Below are positions 8,790 through 17,532 of a stretch of 64,000 nt of DNA, piece after piece. Position 1 is the stretch's first letter, and the number at the start of each line of letters is the position of its first letter. Position numbers and translations under genes: made by a program. The DNA is taken from contig JACOUO010000016.1 of NCBI GenBank assembly GCA_016177845.1, forward strand, positions 62,001 through 126,000. The letters run 5' to 3'. The notes under the pieces were generated by a model that saw nothing but the letters and a program-made list of their open reading frames with translations, was not told the origin of the DNA and did not search any database. Source of the DNA: Deltaproteobacteria bacterium. GTDB taxonomy: Bacteria; Desulfobacterota; GWC2-55-46.

Positions 8790-9221
8790 ATGAGAAAGAA
8801 GATTCTGGCAGTTGCGGCAGCAGTATCGTTGTTCGTTCCTGTTATCTCTGAGGCAGCGGACCTTGAGATACGGGGCATCATGAAAAAGCTCGGGAGCAGG
8901 ACAGAGGAAGTAGTCAGAGGGATAAGCGCAGGGGATTTCAAGCTCATCGAGAAGAACGCGCTTTTGTTGGCCGACCATGAGAAACCCCCTATCTCAGAGA
9001 GGCTTAGGATACTTGGCTTTCTTAAGACAGACGCTTCAGGCTTCAAGGCAATAGATGAGGGGATACATGAGAACGCGGCAAAGCTCGCGGAGGCCGCACA
9101 AAAGCAGGACCAGGAAGCTGTGCTTACGCATTTCTCGGAAGTGCTTAAAAGCTGCGTGAAGTGCCACACCCAGTACAGGGGGCGCATCATTGAGCACTTC
9201 TATAAAGAGGAGAAGAATTAG
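8790..9221 (+). CDS. Small periplasmic c-type cytochrome, cytochrome c'-like
   Basis: This 143-residue exported protein has a signal peptide (MRKK, hydrophobic core, cleavage near SEAA, residue 23). A single heme attachment motif CVKCH lies at residues 122-126, close to the C-terminus. A helical body with one C-terminal CxxCH is the layout of cytochrome c' and cytochrome b562-like bundles. The ATG at 8790 is preferred because GGAGG sits 6-8 bases upstream and it starts the signal peptide. It is first in a TetR-controlled operon with a complete ABC-type efflux system, which is unusual. It may sense or transfer electrons to something linked to the exported compound, but no function is established. 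Confidence 0.85.
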   Translation: MRKKILAVAAAVSLFVPVISEAADLEIRGIMKKLGSRTEEVVRGISAGDFKLIEKNALLLADHEKPPISERLRILGFLKTDASGFKAIDEGIHENAAKLAEAAQKQDQEAVLTHFSEVLKSCVKCHTQYRGRIIEHFYKEEKN

Positions 9222-9836
9222 ATGGGCATCAAGAAGGAAAGCTCTGAAGTAAGAAGAGAGCAGATTGTAAATGCCGCTATAGCCATTATCGGCAATGAGG
9301 GCATAAGCAGTTTCACCACGGCAAGAGTGGCAAAGGAGGTTGGCATATCAGAGGCCAACCTCTACCGCCATTTCAAGAACAAGGACGCGATAATCACAGC
9401 GGTAATCGAGTCGGTCGAAGATACCCTTATATGGAATGTGGAAGGCATAAGGGAAGAGAGATTGCCGGGGATTGAGAAGATGGAGCGCATCTTCAAGATG
9501 CACCTTAGGTACATTCAGGAGAATAACGGGATACCGAGGATTGTCTTTTCCTCAGAGTGTCTTTTTGTAAAAGGCCTGCAGAAAAAAATATTATCATTCG
9601 TAAACCTCTATATGAAAAAGCTTGGAGAGGTAATAGAGGAAGGCATAAAGGACGGGAGCATAAAAGACAGCGTGAATGCGGAAGCGCAGGCTACGATACT
9701 TGTCGGGATGATACAGTTTAATGCCCTCAGGTGGCTTCTAAGCGGCTTTAAATATTCTCTCGCTGAAAAGGGGGAGAAGCTTTGGACAAGCTACAGAAAA
9801 AACCTTGAAGTCAAAAAGAAGAGATCACTCGTTTAA
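9222..9836 (+). CDS. TetR family transcriptional regulator
   Basis: This 204-residue regulator has an N-terminal TetR helix-turn-helix at about residues 10-56, with the family pattern FTTARVAKEVGISEANLYRHFKNKDAII. The remaining 150 residues form the ligand-binding, dimerising part, which has no recognisable signature. The ATG follows the stop of the cytochrome gene directly, with GAGGAGAAG as ribosome binding site inside the preceding gene. It probably represses its own operon through the palindromes at 8752-8771 and 8697-8716, releasing on binding a substrate of the downstream pump. Confidence 0.93.
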   Translation: MGIKKESSEVRREQIVNAAIAIIGNEGISSFTTARVAKEVGISEANLYRHFKNKDAIITAVIESVEDTLIWNVEGIREERLPGIEKMERIFKMHLRYIQENNGIPRIVFSSECLFVKGLQKKILSFVNLYMKKLGEVIEEGIKDGSIKDSVNAEAQATILVGMIQFNALRWLLSGFKYSLAEKGEKLWTSYRKNLEVKKKRSLV

Positions 9837-9863
9837 CACACTGAAACAAAACCGGAGCAGCGG

Positions 9864-11192
9864 ATGAAAAGATTTTTGGGAACAGGGCTGATAATACTTT
9901 TGCTTGGAACAACATCTTTTGCTGAAACGCCTGAAATTAGCAGCACCAAGAGCGAACAGGCAAAGACATACACTCTTGCGGAACTTATGGATGCGGCGCT
10001 TAAGAATAACCCAAGCCTTCTTGCCTCAAAGAGGAATATCGAAGCCGAAGAGTACAGGGTCGATATCGCCAAAGCAGAGAGGCTGCCTGTAATAAATCTA
10101 AATGGCGGAGTGACTCATTCACGCTATCCGCAGGCGGTTACGCCCATTTCAGGCTCGCCTCTAACCACAAAATTTCCTGAGTTCGATGAGACTATCTACG
10201 ATGTAAGCGTCTCGCTCAGCCTGCCTCTGTACAGGGGCGGCAGGATAGAGAGGGGAATAACAATTGCCGAGATAAGGAAAGATGCTGCCAAAGACACCTT
10301 CAGCAAAAACAGGCAGGAGCTTGTTTATAATATCAGGAGCGTATTCTATAAAATCTCACATCTGGAAAAGTTGAGGGAGTCAACTGAAGCGGAAGTCAAA
10401 CAGCTTCAAGAGCACAGAAACAATGTCGAGCTTTCAGTTAACACAGGCACTGCGCCAAGAGTAGATCTTTTAAAGACCGATGTCGAGCTTTCCCACGCAA
10501 GGCAGAATGCTTTGCTGATAAAAAATAGCATAGAGAGCGCCTACGAATTCTTAAAGACGCTTGTAGGATTTGAAGACGATTCAAGACTGAAAATAGCAGG
10601 AGAGGAAAGGCAGGCTGATTTAAGGCAGAGGCTTGATGAAAGCATCTCGATTGCTCTCGCGCAGAGGCCTGACTACAAGGCAATCCAGAAGAAGAAAAAG
10701 ATAGCTGAGCAGAGCGTTCTTGTTGCGCAGGGCAGAAGGCATCCGCAGGTAAGCCTTAACAGCGAATACGGTGAAAGGTCAGGGGCTGACCTTGGCTTCA
10801 ATGAGAACTGGGCAGTAGGCCTCAGGTTTACTCTGCCTCTTTTTGACGGCGGTCTTATAAAGTCTGAGATAGAAAAAGAGCGTAAAGCAGCGGAGATAAC
10901 AAAGGAAGAGGAAAGGGCCCTGAGGAATCAAATCATAAGGGAAGTGAAAGAGGCATATCTGAATATTGAGAATTCAAATGAGAGGATTGCGGCAGCTTCA
11001 ACTACGATTGATGCCGCAAAAGAGAATCTCAGGATAGAGAACCTGAAATACCGGACAGGCACCGGCACAAGCACAGATGTGATAGACGCTCAGGCTGGGC
11101 TGTTAAGGGCAGAGTCGGAATATTATCAGGCAGTCTTTGACAAAGAGGCTGCGCTGTCATTATTGAAAAAGGCAATCGGAGAGGACCAATAA
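9864..11192 (+). CDS. TolC-family outer membrane efflux protein
   Basis: The 442-residue precursor begins with a clear signal peptide (about 20 residues, ending SFA). The mature part shows the duplicated TolC layout, with long coiled-coil helices near residues 150-220 and 350-420 and beta-strand segments such as YDVSVSLSLPLYRGG and WAVGLRFTLPLFDGG in the two halves. It would form the outer-membrane channel for the adaptor and ABC transporter encoded directly after it. It lies 27 bases after tetR and is part of the same transcription unit. Confidence 0.93.
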   Translation: MKRFLGTGLIILLLGTTSFAETPEISSTKSEQAKTYTLAELMDAALKNNPSLLASKRNIEAEEYRVDIAKAERLPVINLNGGVTHSRYPQAVTPISGSPLTTKFPEFDETIYDVSVSLSLPLYRGGRIERGITIAEIRKDAAKDTFSKNRQELVYNIRSVFYKISHLEKLRESTEAEVKQLQEHRNNVELSVNTGTAPRVDLLKTDVELSHARQNALLIKNSIESAYEFLKTLVGFEDDSRLKIAGEERQADLRQRLDESISIALAQRPDYKAIQKKKKIAEQSVLVAQGRRHPQVSLNSEYGERSGADLGFNENWAVGLRFTLPLFDGGLIKSEIEKERKAAEITKEEERALRNQIIREVKEAYLNIENSNERIAAASTTIDAAKENLRIENLKYRTGTGTSTDVIDAQAGLLRAESEYYQAVFDKEAALSLLKKAIGEDQ

Positions 11193-11242
11193 TTCAGGTG
11201 AAAAACGCTGGGATTCAGAGAGTCATAATAAGGAGCAGTAAA

Positions 11243-12226
11243 ATGAAAAAAATATTATTCATCATCTTAAGCGCGGCTTTGCTTACGGGCATAACACTCT
11301 TTACGCAGGGGTGCGGTAAAAATAAAAACGAGGGGACACTTCCTGTATCGGGCAATGTCGAGGTCACAGAGATTGACCTTGGGTTTAAGATGCCGGGCAG
11401 GATTTCAGAACTGACTGTAGATGAGGGGAGCAGGGTTAAAAAAGGAGATAAGCTTGCTACTCTTGAAAGCCTTGAGCTTGAAAGCGAAGTGGCAAAGGCA
11501 CAGGCAGGGGTATTCGAGGCAGAGGCAAGACTTAAGGAGCTTAAGGCAGGCTCAAGACCGCAGGAGATAAAAGGGTCTGAAGCGGATTTGAGCTACGCAG
11601 ACGCTGAGCTTGAAAAGGCAAAGAAGGACCTTGAGCGCGCGGACATCCTCTATAGGAACGGCGCAATATCAGCCTCGCAATTCGATTCGTATAAAAGAGC
11701 GCATGATACAACTCTGGCAAGGAAAAAGGCAGTCGCCGAAAAACTCAACCTTGTGCGAGAGGGGCCGAGAAAAGAAGAGATAAAGGCAGCAGAGTACAGG
11801 CTAAAGCAGGCTGAGGCAGTGCTTGCCGCAGTTAATGAGAGATATAAGGACGCGGTCCTCTACTCTCCGGTTGACGGGGTTGTGCTTAAGAGAAATAGCG
11901 AGGCAGGCGAGACAATAGGGGCAGGCATGCCCGTATTTACAATAGGCGACCTTGAGAACCCGTGGATAAAGGTCTATGTAAAAGAGGATAAGCTCGGCAG
12001 AGTCAAGCTCGGGCAGACAGCCGAGGTAAAGACAGACTCTTACCCTGATAAAGCTTATCAGGGCAAGGTCACTTACATCTCATCAGAAGCTGAATTCACT
12101 CCTAAAAATGTGCAGACGCAGGAAGAGCGGGTAAAGCTTGTCTTTGGCGTAAAAGTAGGCGTAAAGAATGTGAATGACGAGCTTAAGCCCGGCATGCCGG
12201 CAGATGTGAAGATAATCTTACAATGA
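11243..12226 (+). CDS. HlyD/EmrA-type periplasmic adaptor of the ABC efflux system (YbhG-like)
   Basis: This 327-residue membrane fusion protein links the ABC transporter to TolC. It starts with a hydrophobic signal and a Cys at TQGCGK, which could be a poor lipobox or a simple anchor. The biotinyl-lipoyl half-motifs are split by a long coiled-coil hairpin (about residues 85-185, with repeated KAGSRPQEI/REGPRKEEI boundaries), followed by a barrel domain (YSPVDGVVLKRNSEAGE). The ATG at 11243 has AAGGAG six bases upstream and starts the signal; a GTG 45 bases earlier lacks one. It overlaps the next gene by four bases (ATGA), which indicates coupled translation. Confidence 0.9.
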   Translation: MKKILFIILSAALLTGITLFTQGCGKNKNEGTLPVSGNVEVTEIDLGFKMPGRISELTVDEGSRVKKGDKLATLESLELESEVAKAQAGVFEAEARLKELKAGSRPQEIKGSEADLSYADAELEKAKKDLERADILYRNGAISASQFDSYKRAHDTTLARKKAVAEKLNLVREGPRKEEIKAAEYRLKQAEAVLAAVNERYKDAVLYSPVDGVVLKRNSEAGETIGAGMPVFTIGDLENPWIKVYVKEDKLGRVKLGQTAEVKTDSYPDKAYQGKVTYISSEAEFTPKNVQTQEERVKLVFGVKVGVKNVNDELKPGMPADVKIILQ

Positions 12227-13155
12227 ACAACGACTCCTCCATCAAGATAGAAGGCCTGAGTAAATCCTTTGGAGATGTCCTTGCAGTGGACGGGCTTACT
12301 CTTGACATTAAAAAAGGCGAGCTCTTTGGCCTCGTGGGGCCGGACGGCGCGGGAAAGACCACTACTCTAAGGCTTCTTGCGGCAATACTTGAGCCGAGCG
12401 CAGGCGAGGCCTGGGTCACAGGCTATTCGATAAAAAGTGACGGAGAAAGGATAAAAGAGCATATAGGCTACATGCCGCAGAGGTTCGGGCTTTACGAAGA
12501 CCTTACCGTAATCGAGAATATAAATTTTTACGCAGACATATATGAGGTAACGAAAAAGGAAAGGGCGGAGAGGATTGAGAAGCTCCTTGGCTTCAGCAAT
12601 CTGACACCTTTTAAGGACAGGCTTGCGGGAAAGCTCTCAGGAGGTATGAAGCAGAAGCTTGGGCTTGCCTGTGCGCTTATCCATACCCCGAAGGTATTAC
12701 TGCTTGATGAGCCTACAAACGGAGTTGATCCTGTATCAAGAAGGGATTTCTGGAGGATACTCTACGGCCTTCTGAAAGAGGGGATAACAATACTGGTCTC
12801 TACCGCATACCTTGATGAGGCTGAGCGCTCAACAAGGGTCGGCCTTATCCATAAAGGAAAGCTCCTTACAACCGAAGAGCCCGACAAACTCAAAAAGAGC
12901 CTCGGCTATCCGATGTATGAACTGTGGCTCGATGATGCCAGAAGCTCGTCAGAGTTTGTCTCTAAAATAGAAGGTGTTGTGAGCGTGAGCATCTACGGAG
13001 ACAAGCTCCATATGGCAATAGCGAAAAGAGAGAGCCTCGATGCGATAATCGCAAAGATAAAATCCAATGGAGCTGAGGTCAAGAGCCTGAGGGAAATCCT
13101 GCCCTCGCTTGAAGATATCTTCATCACGAGAGTTAACGAATATGAAAGAAAATAA
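12223..13155 (+). CDS. ABC transporter ATP-binding protein (first of pair)
   Basis: This 310-residue ATPase has Walker A GPDGAGKTT near residue 37, the signature KLSGGMKQKLGLA, and Walker B VLLLDEPTNGVDP. The H-loop position reads STAYLDEAE, so the usual His is replaced by Ala-Tyr; the partner ATPase keeps a normal His (TTHYMDEAE). This asymmetry suggests one degenerate catalytic site in a heterodimer. In E. coli, YbhF carries both domains in one polypeptide; here they are two genes. A C-terminal regulatory extension (about 225-310) is shared with its partner. Confidence 0.93.
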   Translation: MNNDSSIKIEGLSKSFGDVLAVDGLTLDIKKGELFGLVGPDGAGKTTTLRLLAAILEPSAGEAWVTGYSIKSDGERIKEHIGYMPQRFGLYEDLTVIENINFYADIYEVTKKERAERIEKLLGFSNLTPFKDRLAGKLSGGMKQKLGLACALIHTPKVLLLDEPTNGVDPVSRRDFWRILYGLLKEGITILVSTAYLDEAERSTRVGLIHKGKLLTTEEPDKLKKSLGYPMYELWLDDARSSSEFVSKIEGVVSVSIYGDKLHMAIAKRESLDAIIAKIKSNGAEVKSLREILPSLEDIFITRVNEYERK

Positions 13156-14071
13156 TAGCGCTGTTAAGGTTGAAAACCTCAGAAGAGAGTTCGGCAGTTT
13201 TGTAGCTGTCGATGACATAAGCTTCAATGTAAAAAAGGGCGAGGTCTTTGGCTTTCTCGGGCCTAATGGCGCGGGCAAATCAACTACCATCAAGATGCTC
13301 TGCGGCCTTTTGCTGCCGACAAGCGGTAATGGTTATGTTGGCTCATTCGATATCATGAAAGAGTCTGAAGAGATAAAAAAGACAATCGGCTACATGTCCC
13401 AGAAGTTCTCTCTGTATGATGATTTGACTGTTGAAGAGAATATAAATTTCTTCAGCGGTATTTATGGAGTTGCCCCCAACAGGAGAAAAGAGCGCAAGGA
13501 GTGGGCCCTTGAGATGGCAGGCATAAAAGACAAAAGGGGAGTAGTCACCAAAACCCTTGCCGGAGGTTTCAAGCAGAGGCTTGCGCTGGGGTGCGCCATA
13601 CTGCATGAGCCGCCGATAATCTTTCTTGATGAGCCGACCTCAGGGGTTGACCCGATATCACGAAGGAATTTCTGGCAGCTTATCTATGAGATGTCGCGCT
13701 CAGGCACGACTGTATTTGTCACAACTCACTATATGGATGAGGCGGAGTACTGCGACAGGCTCGCGCTCATATACAGGGGAAAGATAATAGCGGAAGGCAC
13801 GCCTGGGGAATTGAAAAGAAATTACATGAAGAAAAAGGTGTTGGAGATAGAAGTGGACAGGCCCTTCGAGGCGGTTGAGACGCTTGAGAACAATGGAGTA
13901 GAAACGGCGATATTCGGCGCGCTCCTGCACGCAACCGTTGAGACGCCTGCGCCAAGGCCTGAGGACAGGATAAAAAAGATACTCGATGACGCAGGCCTTA
14001 AGGTAACACGAATAGAGGAGATAGTGCCTTCGCTCGAAGATGTCTTTGTAACGCTTATCGAGGTCTCATAA
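13142..14071 (+). CDS. ABC transporter ATP-binding protein (second of pair)
   Basis: This 309-residue ATPase has Walker A GPNGAGKST, the signature TLAGGFKQRLALG, Walker B IIFLDEPTSGVDP and a conserved H-loop (TTHYMDEAE). It resembles the second half of YbhF. The start at 13142 is chosen because it opens directly before the conserved VKVENLRREFG strand; a longer in-frame start at 13109 would extend the overlap with the upstream gene without added conserved sequence. The gene overlaps its partner by 14 bases and ends one base before the first permease, typical of tightly coupled ABC operons. Confidence 0.92.
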   Translation: MKENNSAVKVENLRREFGSFVAVDDISFNVKKGEVFGFLGPNGAGKSTTIKMLCGLLLPTSGNGYVGSFDIMKESEEIKKTIGYMSQKFSLYDDLTVEENINFFSGIYGVAPNRRKERKEWALEMAGIKDKRGVVTKTLAGGFKQRLALGCAILHEPPIIFLDEPTSGVDPISRRNFWQLIYEMSRSGTTVFVTTHYMDEAEYCDRLALIYRGKIIAEGTPGELKRNYMKKKVLEIEVDRPFEAVETLENNGVETAIFGALLHATVETPAPRPEDRIKKILDDAGLKVTRIEEIVPSLEDVFVTLIEVS

Positions 14072-14072
14072 G

Positions 14073-15182
14073 ATGAAGTTCTCAAGGATAAGGGCAATCG
14101 CAAAAAAAGAGATCATCCAGATAAAAAGGGACCCGCTTAGCCTTGCCATGGCATTTATCATGCCTGTCATGCTCCTCTTTATTTTCGGCTATGCTATCAC
14201 GCTGGATGTGAATAATCTTTCAACGGTCGTTCTTGACAGGGACAATAGCAGCCTCAGCCGTGAGCTGATTTCCGAGTTCAGGGAGTCAGGCTATTTTTCA
14301 ATCAAAGGGTATGTGAGTGACGACAAGGCCATAACCGATTTCCTCGACAGGGGAAACGCTCAGGTAGCCATTACAATACCTGAAGATTTTTCCGAGTCCA
14401 TCAAGGCGGGCAAAACTGCGGAGCTTCAGGCAATTGTTGACGGAAGCGATTCAAATACCGCAAGCATTGCCCTCGGCTACATCTCCGCGATACCTGAACT
14501 ATATTCGCAGAGGATTTCAGGCAAGTTCAAAAAACCGATAATAGAGCCCCGCCCGAGGGTGTGGTACAACTCGGAACTTAAGTCGAGGAACTTTATAATC
14601 CCGGGCCTCATTGCGGTAATAATGATGGTAATAGCCGCGCTCCTGACTTCTCTTACCGTAGCGAGGGAATGGGAGAGGGGCACAATGGAACAGTTGATAT
14701 CAACACCCGTTAAAGTGCCTGAGCTTATCATAGGCAAGGTCGCGCCATACTTTTTAATAGGCTTTATAGATGTGGTAATGTCTATCGTGCTGGCGGTCTT
14801 TCTCTTTGATGTGCCTCTGAGGGGAAGCCTGCCGCTTCTGCTGGGGCTTTCGTCATTGTTCCTGACAGGCGCGCTCTGTCTCGGTATCCTGATATCCATT
14901 GTCGCCAAGTCACAGCTTGTCGCAAGCCAGGTGGCGATGGTGGCAACATTTCTTCCTGCGTTCCTGCTTTCAGGCTTTTTGTTTGCCATAGCAAACATGC
15001 CGCCCCCTTTAAGGATGATAACCAGAATAATCCCGGCAAGGTATTTTGTAAATATCCTTAAAGGCATATTTTTAAAAGGAAGCCCTGCCAGGCTTCTTAT
15101 CGGCGAAGCGATATTTCTTATCATATTCGCGCTCGCGGTATTTCTCCTTGCCAACAGAAAATTTAAAAAGAGGATAGCATAG
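14073..15182 (+). CDS. ABC-2 type permease (YbhS/YbhR-like), first of pair
   Basis: This 369-residue inner-membrane protein has the standard ABC-2 exporter layout: one N-terminal helix (about 22-42), a periplasmic domain of about 150 residues, then five helices clustered from about residue 180 to the end. The sequences VRPRVWYN-type segment, TVAREWERGTMEQLISTP and IPARYFVNILKGIFLKG match the drug-exporting YbhS/YbhR/YhiI family. It pairs with the next gene as a heterodimeric permease. Substrate is unknown; relatives export drugs or other hydrophobic compounds. Confidence 0.92.
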   Translation: MKFSRIRAIAKKEIIQIKRDPLSLAMAFIMPVMLLFIFGYAITLDVNNLSTVVLDRDNSSLSRELISEFRESGYFSIKGYVSDDKAITDFLDRGNAQVAITIPEDFSESIKAGKTAELQAIVDGSDSNTASIALGYISAIPELYSQRISGKFKKPIIEPRPRVWYNSELKSRNFIIPGLIAVIMMVIAALLTSLTVAREWERGTMEQLISTPVKVPELIIGKVAPYFLIGFIDVVMSIVLAVFLFDVPLRGSLPLLLGLSSLFLTGALCLGILISIVAKSQLVASQVAMVATFLPAFLLSGFLFAIANMPPPLRMITRIIPARYFVNILKGIFLKGSPARLLIGEAIFLIIFALAVFLLANRKFKKRIA

Positions 15183-16294
15183 TGTTTCAGCGCATCAGGA
15201 ACATGATAATAAAGGAGTTCATCCAGGTCTTCAGGGACAAGAGGATGAAGGCTATTGTGTTTGTCACACCCATACTCCAGCTTATGGTGTTCGGCTACGC
15301 GGTCACGACCGATGTCAACAGCATCTCAACCGCGTTCTACGACCTTGATAAATCTTATGAGAGCAGGGAGCTTGCAAGGAGGCTTGAGGCATCAGGCTAT
15401 TTTCAGATTAATATTTCTCCGACTTCATCGGCGCAGGTGCAGGAGGTCCTCGACAGGGGCAAGGCGCTTACCGTGATAACGGTTGATAAGGGGTTTGCTG
15501 AAGACATTAAAAAAGGGGCGGGCACGAGCGTGCAGGTGCTTGTTGACGGCACTGATTCAAATACTGCAACGGTTGCAATGGACTATGCAAACAGGATCAT
15601 CGTCAAATACGCGAAAGACCTTACTGCGGAAAAAACAGGCGTAAAGACGCAGAAGATAAATCTCAATACAAGGGCATGGTACAACCCGGACTTAAGGAGC
15701 AGGAATTACAATGTGCCCGGCGTTATCGCAATCGTAATCATGCTCACCTGTCTGCTTCTTACTTCGATGGCTGTTGTGCGGGAGCGTGAGATAGGCACAA
15801 TAGAGCAGCTTATGGTCACGCCACTTAAGCCGATTGAACTGATACTCGGAAAAACTCTGCCCTTTGCCATAATCGGGTTTTTCGATATGGCGCTTGTTAC
15901 AGTGGTTGGCACTCAGTGGTTTGATATCGCCATCAAAGGCCCTCCCGCGGTGCTGTTCTTAAGTACGGCAGTTTACCTTATGTCAGTGCTTGGTATAGGG
16001 CTATTTATTTCAACCGTTTCCAGAACGCAGCAGCAGGCGCTCATGTCCACATTTATATTTTATCTGCCCGCGGTGCTTCTTTCAGGCTTCATGTTTCCGA
16101 TAGAGAATATGCCAAAGGTGATACAGTGGGGCACTTATTTAAATCCGCTCAGATATTTCCTTGTGATAATAAGAGGGATTTTCTTAAAGGGCAACGGGCT
16201 TGAAATCCTCTGGCCCCAGATTCTTTCGCTTTTCATCCTTGGCATCTCTGTGCTTGCCATAAGTTCGCTCAGGTTCAGAAAAAGGATGGGGTAG
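15182..16294 (+). CDS. ABC-2 type permease, second of pair
   Basis: This 370-residue permease is a paralogue of the preceding gene, with the same architecture and the matching motifs RAWYNPDLRSRNYNVPG, VVREREIGTIEQLMVTP and NPLRYFLVIIRGIFLKG. It begins with GTG that shares a base with the stop of its partner, so the two are almost certainly co-translated. It is the last gene of the operon that starts at the 8724 promoter. After it comes a repeat island and a shared bidirectional terminator 600 bases downstream. Confidence 0.92.
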   Translation: MFQRIRNMIIKEFIQVFRDKRMKAIVFVTPILQLMVFGYAVTTDVNSISTAFYDLDKSYESRELARRLEASGYFQINISPTSSAQVQEVLDRGKALTVITVDKGFAEDIKKGAGTSVQVLVDGTDSNTATVAMDYANRIIVKYAKDLTAEKTGVKTQKINLNTRAWYNPDLRSRNYNVPGVIAIVIMLTCLLLTSMAVVREREIGTIEQLMVTPLKPIELILGKTLPFAIIGFFDMALVTVVGTQWFDIAIKGPPAVLFLSTAVYLMSVLGIGLFISTVSRTQQQALMSTFIFYLPAVLLSGFMFPIENMPKVIQWGTYLNPLRYFLVIIRGIFLKGNGLEILWPQILSLFILGISVLAISSLRFRKRMG

Positions 16295-16500
16295 AGCAAT
16301 GACATAAGGATACGGCAAAGCAAAGAGTGTTAGTTTAGAGGCTCAGCGGTTTTTATAATTACGCACTGCCGTACGTTTTTTCGGGCGAATGGGTGCGCAG
16401 CCCCGTGCCTCCCCAATCTGTTCACTTCGCCCCAATCAATGATAGACTTCAGTTAATCGCCCTCTCCCCTTGTGGGAGAGGGCTGGGGTGTGGAGGAAAA

Positions 16501-16617
16501 ACAGATTGTTTTCGCTCTGTTCACAATGACGACCGTTGGTATTTTCACAGGAAAGGGAACAGTCCAAAATCTTTAATACTGGATTTCCGATAGAGACATT
16601 CGGGAATGACGACTTGA
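16501..16617 (-). repeat. Dispersed intergenic repeat, inverted copy
   Basis: This is the same two-hairpin element as at 8341-8635 in opposite orientation: CAGATTGTTTTCGCTCTGTTCACAATGAC first, then the TTTCCGATAGAGACATTCGGGAATGAC module. Confidence 0.8.
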
Positions 16618-16909
16618 TTAGGGAGAGCGAGAGAGGAATCAGCACTTATTAGCGAACGAACTCGATAGCCGGGAGTTCAATGCCCTGAAGGTCGAGCGGC
16701 AGTTCGCAAAAGTAAATAAGCTGTGGGCATTGCCCGTTTTACAGTATGGTTACATAAAAGCAGATTGCTTCGCCGCTGCGCTCCCCGCAATGGCCCAAGC
16801 AGCCGTCATTGCGAACGAAGTGAAGCAATCTGTTCTTGATAGTCTTTCTTCCTCCCGCCGATGGGGCTTGATACGCGTATTGAGCCCATCCACCTTCCAA
16901 AAAAGAAAA

Positions 16910-16933
16910 GCCGCAGGGGATTTCCCCTGCGGC
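16910..16933. terminator. Bidirectional terminator
   Basis: GCCGCAGGGGA and TCCCCTGCGGC form an 11-bp stem with a two-base loop, flanked by A-rich and T-rich tracts. It serves the minus-strand cytochrome gene and the plus-strand ABC operon. The stem is nearly identical to the terminator at 6333-6356. Confidence 0.88.
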
Positions 16934-16960
16934 TTTTGGACTCTTAAATAATGCCTGAGA

Positions 16961-17434
16961 TTATGGTTTAAATTGCTTATGGCAGTTTACGCATCAGTCC
17001 ATGAGCTTTTTGGTGAATGTGACCATTTTTGACTGGTCGCCTTTGTGCGCTGCCTCTGCAAGCCCTTCAAGCTGGTGATGAAATTCGTTATCAAGCTTTT
17101 CAAATTCCTTTGCCTTGTTTGCGTTCTTTTTTAATGTCACATGCCCTGTATGCAGCCCGTGCTGTGTCTTTTCCTTTTTGCCGTGCATTGCCTCAAGCGC
17201 CTTATGAACGCGTTCTCCGTTGCCTACTGCCACGGCTGAGACTATTTCCTGAAAGGTCTTATCAAGCTGACGCATTTCTTCGATAAGCGGGTTTTCACCG
17301 TCTGCCGCGGCAACTGCGTGTGATGCGTGGCTTGAGTGGTCAGATGCGTGGTGGTGTTCGGCTGCCATGGCCGGCATTGCAATAAAAGACATCAAAGCCC
17401 CAAAAGCAACAAAGTTTAAAATCATCCTCTTCAC
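16961..17434 (-). CDS. Cytochrome c'-like secreted protein with in-frame UGA immediately before the CxxCH heme motif
   Basis: Conventional translation stops at TGA (16996-16994) after 146 residues (signal peptide, His-rich stretch EHHHASDHSSHASHA, helical body). The same frame continues as C-V-N-C-H-K-Q-F-K-P and then TAA at 16963-16961. CVNCH is a c-type heme attachment site, placed exactly where cytochrome c' proteins carry theirs, and the body resembles that family (charged helices, about 125 residues before the motif). The conventional product would lack its heme site. Possible readings are selenocysteine insertion (selC is in this window), readthrough, or a nonsense mutation. The 40 bases after UGA offer only a weak 7-bp hairpin with one mismatch, not a clear SECIS. 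It follows the RND pump gene by about 100 bases. Confidence 0.6.
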
Positions 17435-17532
17435 TGATTCACCTCTTAAAAAGTTAATAATGCAGTATAAAAAACCTGCTCAGATTTTACTCCGGCACGC
17501 TTTTTTTAAAAATGATTTTTATCATTCAAAAA

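Larger units (their letters stand above)
16295..16960. other. Intergenic repeat island without protein genes
   Basis: This stretch of about 665 bases contains an inverted copy of the dispersed repeat (16501-16617), a lone GTCATTGCGAAC...GCAATCTG module (16801-16835), a GTGGGCATTGCCC mini-hairpin near 16725, the CCTCTCCCCTTGTGGGAGAGGG palindrome near 16460 and a terminator. No credible coding sequence was found. Confidence 0.7.

Noticed and set aside
14477-15154. Open frame of 225 codons antisense to the first ABC-2 permease
   Set aside because: The permease has conserved motifs on the plus strand; the antisense frame is a reflection of its hydrophobic codons.
16930-16996. Clear bacterial SECIS element after the UGA of the c'-like gene
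   Set aside because: The only hairpin within 40 bases has 7 pairs with one mismatch and a CAUAA loop lacking the expected G-U feature; reported as weak evidence only.
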